Assembly (NCBI GenBank): GCA_005878415.1 | Contig: VBMM01000009.1 | Location: forward strand, 1 to 8,122 | DNA: 8,122 nucleotides | Source: Methanobacteriota archaeon | GTDB taxonomy: Archaea; Thermoplasmatota; Thermoplasmata; RBG-16-68-12 | Direction of reading: 5' to 3' | Shown here: positions 6,250-8,122 of the stretch, in pieces | How the letters are laid out: every line of letters begins with the position of its first letter | How positions within the stretch are numbered: position 1 is the first letter of the stretch | Translations under genes and position numbers: made by a program | Notes under the pieces: generated by a model | What the model was told of the DNA's origin: nothing | What the model saw: the letters and a program-made list of their open reading frames with translations, nothing else | Database searches by the model: none

Positions 6250-7814
6250 ACCCGATCGAACTCGAAGTGGCCCGGATGGCGTTTGCGTTCATCGCGGAGG
6301 AGATGGGCACCGCCCTCCGGAGGACCGCGTACTCCCCGAACATCAAGGAGCGGATGGACGCGAGCTGTGGCCTCTTCGACGAGGACGGCCGGATGCTCGT
6401 CCAGGCGGAACACATCCCGGTCCACCTTGGTTCGATGCCGACGGCTGTCGAGTCGGTCCTACGGGAGTTCCCGGGCACGCTCCGCGAAGGCGATCAAGTC
6501 ATCCTGAACGATCCATACCGCGGCGGGACGCATCTCCCCGACGTCACCCTGGTCCGCCCCGTGTTCGTGCGCGGACGGATCCTCGGATTCGCGGCGAACC
6601 GCGCCCACCACGCCGATATCGGCGGGATCGCGCCCGGGTCGATGCCCGCGGACGCCACGCGACTCGAGGAGGAGGGCATCATCCTGGAACCGCAGAAGTT
6701 CCTCGATCGCGGTCGGGAGCGGCGAGAGGTCCTCGACCGCTTCCGACGCGAGACGTTGAATCCGCCGGAGCGTCTCGGCGACCTCCGCGCCCAGGTGGCC
6801 GCGAACGAGCTCGGGGCCCGACGCCTCGCGGAGCTCGCGTCGCGGCATGGGGTGACGCGTCTCCGGGCCGACTCCGACGCGCTCCTTGACTACGCGGAAC
6901 GGCGGGTGCGCGCCGCGATCCAACCGCTGCCCCGGGGGACTTGGACCGCGGAGGATTTCCTTGAGTCGGCACATTCCGACCGAGATTCGCGGATCCGGAT
7001 TCGCGCGGAGGTGTCCATCGGCGGGTCCGGATTCACGATCAACTTCGCCGGCACCGACCGGCAGGTCGACGGCAATGTGAACGCGCCTCTCGCCGTCACC
7101 CTGAGCGCCTCGTACTACGTCGTGCGCTGTCTCACGGACCCCGAGGCGCCCCGGAATGCGGGCGCGTATCGACCTGTGCGGGTCCTCGCGGAAGAAGGGA
7201 GCCTCGTGCGCGCGCGATCGCCGGCCGCGGTCGCGGCAGGCAACGTGGAGACGTCGCAGCGAATCGTGGACGTGATCTTCCGCGCCCTCGCCGAACCCCT
7301 CGCGGACCGCGTGCCGGCGCAGAGCCAGGGGACGATGAACAACCTGACGATCGGCGCATCCGGACGAAAGCCCTTCTCGTACTATGAGACGATCGCGGGC
7401 GGGGAAGGCGCCCTCCCGTTCCGGGACGGCATGTCCGGGGTCCACACGCACATGACGAACACGCGAAACACGCCGGTCGAGGCGCTCGAGCTCGCGTACC
7501 CGCTCCGCGTCGAGGAATACCGGCTCATCCCCTCGAGCGGCGGCGGGGGCCTCCATCCGGGCGGCGACGGCGTGCGCCGCTCCGTGCGGCTCCTCGCCTC
7601 GAGGGGCACCGCGTCGATCCTCACGGAGAGGCGGGTCCTCCCGCCGAGCGGCCTGCACGGCGGCGCGGACGGTCAGCCCGGACGGAACTTCCTCGTGCAC
7701 GACGGCAAGAGGCGTCGCCTGCCCTCGAAGGTCACGGTCCCCCTCTCGAAAGGCGACGTGCTGATCCTCGAGACGCCGGGCGGCGGGGGCTGGGGCCCGA
7801 AACGCACGGCGTGA
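6246..7814 (+). CDS. hyuB: Hydantoinase/oxoprolinase B subunit (N-methylhydantoinase B type)
   Basis: A 522-residue HyuB-family protein, a normal length. The N-terminus NPIELEVARMAFAFIAEEMG is the standard family opening. Conserved blocks are RRTAYSPNIKER (ending at R36), QAEHIPVHLGSMP, NDPYRGGTHLPDV (88-100), NRAHHADIGG (118-127) with paired histidines likely to bind metal, and GGGGLHPGGDG and GGGGWG near the C-terminus. It is the partner of HyuA and supplies the metal-dependent part of the active site. The start GTG (6246-6248) overlaps the hyuA stop in the tetranucleotide GTGA and has GAGGTG five bases upstream, so the two chains are probably made in equal amounts. The tight pairing argues for a heteromeric enzyme rather than two separate functions. 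No terminator is visible before the permease gene. Confidence 0.93.
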   Translation: MNPIELEVARMAFAFIAEEMGTALRRTAYSPNIKERMDASCGLFDEDGRMLVQAEHIPVHLGSMPTAVESVLREFPGTLREGDQVILNDPYRGGTHLPDVTLVRPVFVRGRILGFAANRAHHADIGGIAPGSMPADATRLEEEGIILEPQKFLDRGRERREVLDRFRRETLNPPERLGDLRAQVAANELGARRLAELASRHGVTRLRADSDALLDYAERRVRAAIQPLPRGTWTAEDFLESAHSDRDSRIRIRAEVSIGGSGFTINFAGTDRQVDGNVNAPLAVTLSASYYVVRCLTDPEAPRNAGAYRPVRVLAEEGSLVRARSPAAVAAGNVETSQRIVDVIFRALAEPLADRVPAQSQGTMNNLTIGASGRKPFSYYETIAGGEGALPFRDGMSGVHTHMTNTRNTPVEALELAYPLRVEEYRLIPSSGGGGLHPGGDGVRRSVRLLASRGTASILTERRVLPPSGLHGGADGQPGRNFLVHDGKRRRLPSKVTVPLSKGDVLILETPGGGGWGPKRTA

Positions 7815-7868
7815 GTGTAGCCTACCTGCACCGCAGACCTTCACCTTCCGGACGCCCGGTCCGCTCGC

Positions 7869-8122
7869 GTGCTCCTCCCGGCGTTCCTCCTCGGCTTCGT
7901 CCTCGTCGTGATGCTCGGCGTCCTCACCGGCATCGTGACCGGACTCTCGCCGGGGTTGCATGTGAACAACGTCGCCGCACTCGTCTTGGCGACGGAACCC
8001 GCGTGGGCGGCGTTCCTCACGTCGGTCCTCCCAGAAGCCACCGCGGCGAGCGGCGTCGGCATCTTCCTCGCGCTCTACCTGCTCGCGACCGCGGCCGCTC
8101 ACGCCGTCTTCGACTTCATCCC
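7869..8122 (+). CDS. TctA-like integral membrane protein (COG1784 type), 5' part only
   Basis: Eighty-four codons are visible before the window ends. The first hydrophobic segment (LLPAFLLGFVLVVMLGVLTG) is followed by TGLSPGLHVNNVAAL, matching the archaeal TctA/DUF112-like membrane protein family, whose members share a G-x-x-PG-hydrophobic-H-x-N motif with the large permease of tripartite tricarboxylate transporters. A second hydrophobic segment (GVGIFLALYLLATAAA) follows. The archaeal branch has no proven substrate. The GTG at 7869 is the only start in this frame after the TAG at 7818-7820, and it matches the usual family N-terminus; no Shine-Dalgarno is evident. It lies 54 bp after hyuB on the same strand and may carry a substrate or product of the HyuAB enzyme; that is inference. 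Confidence 0.75.
   Translation, partial: MLLPAFLLGFVLVVMLGVLTGIVTGLSPGLHVNNVAALVLATEPAWAAFLTSVLPEATAASGVGIFLALYLLATAAAHAVFDFI

Noticed and set aside
7815..7868. Possible terminator or promoter between hyuB and the permease
   Set aside because: No T-run, stable stem-loop or TATA-like box is visible; read-through from hyuB seems more likely.
6459..8102. A 547-codon open frame antisense to hyuB and the permease
   Set aside because: Its translation is dominated by Arg, Glu, His and Asp with no domain motif, the usual shadow of a GC-rich gene. The opposite strand has clear HyuB motifs.

Overview
The window is gene-dense, GC-rich DNA that looks archaeal. Pointers to an archaeon are the DHH phosphoesterase of RecJ/GAN type, a stand-alone HTH-ACT amino-acid regulator, a TrpB2-type tryptophan synthase beta chain, separate hydantoinase A and B subunits, a TctA-like membrane protein with a PGLHVN motif, TATA-like boxes placed for leaderless or short-leader transcripts, and a clear GAGGTG ribosome site. 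A GC-rich uncultivated lineage (for example within Thermoplasmatota) is possible, but the sequence alone does not fix the phylum. I see no RNA genes, CRISPR array, insertion sequence or obvious T-rich terminator.

Layout. (1) Bases 1-714, minus strand: 3'-truncated DHH/RecJ-like phosphoesterase. (2) Bases 715-878: divergent intergenic region with two inverted repeats built from TTTCGT/ACGAAA half-sites and a TATA-like box. (3) Plus strand: a shortened Nudix hydrolase (879-1175), then a YccU-type CoA-binding protein (1211-1627), probably co-transcribed. (4) Minus strand: an HTH-ACT regulator (2796-2296) followed by an unrecognised 207-residue protein (2224-1601), whose 3' end overlaps the CoA-binding gene by 27 bp tail to tail. 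(5) Bases 2797-2929: divergent promoter region with a perfect 10-bp palindrome and a TATA box. (6) Plus strand: trpB2 (2930-4276), hyuA (4318-6249), hyuB (6246-7814; 4-bp GTGA overlap with hyuA) and the start of a TctA-like permease (from 7869, cut by the window end).

The most interesting reading is that the HTH-ACT regulator, transcribed away from trpB2-hyuA-hyuB-permease, senses an amino acid and controls this set. The set would then be an amino-acid or cyclic-amide salvage unit: import, ATP-dependent ring opening and PLP chemistry. No trpA lies next to trpB2. This functional link is inference from gene order. The individual family assignments are much firmer.
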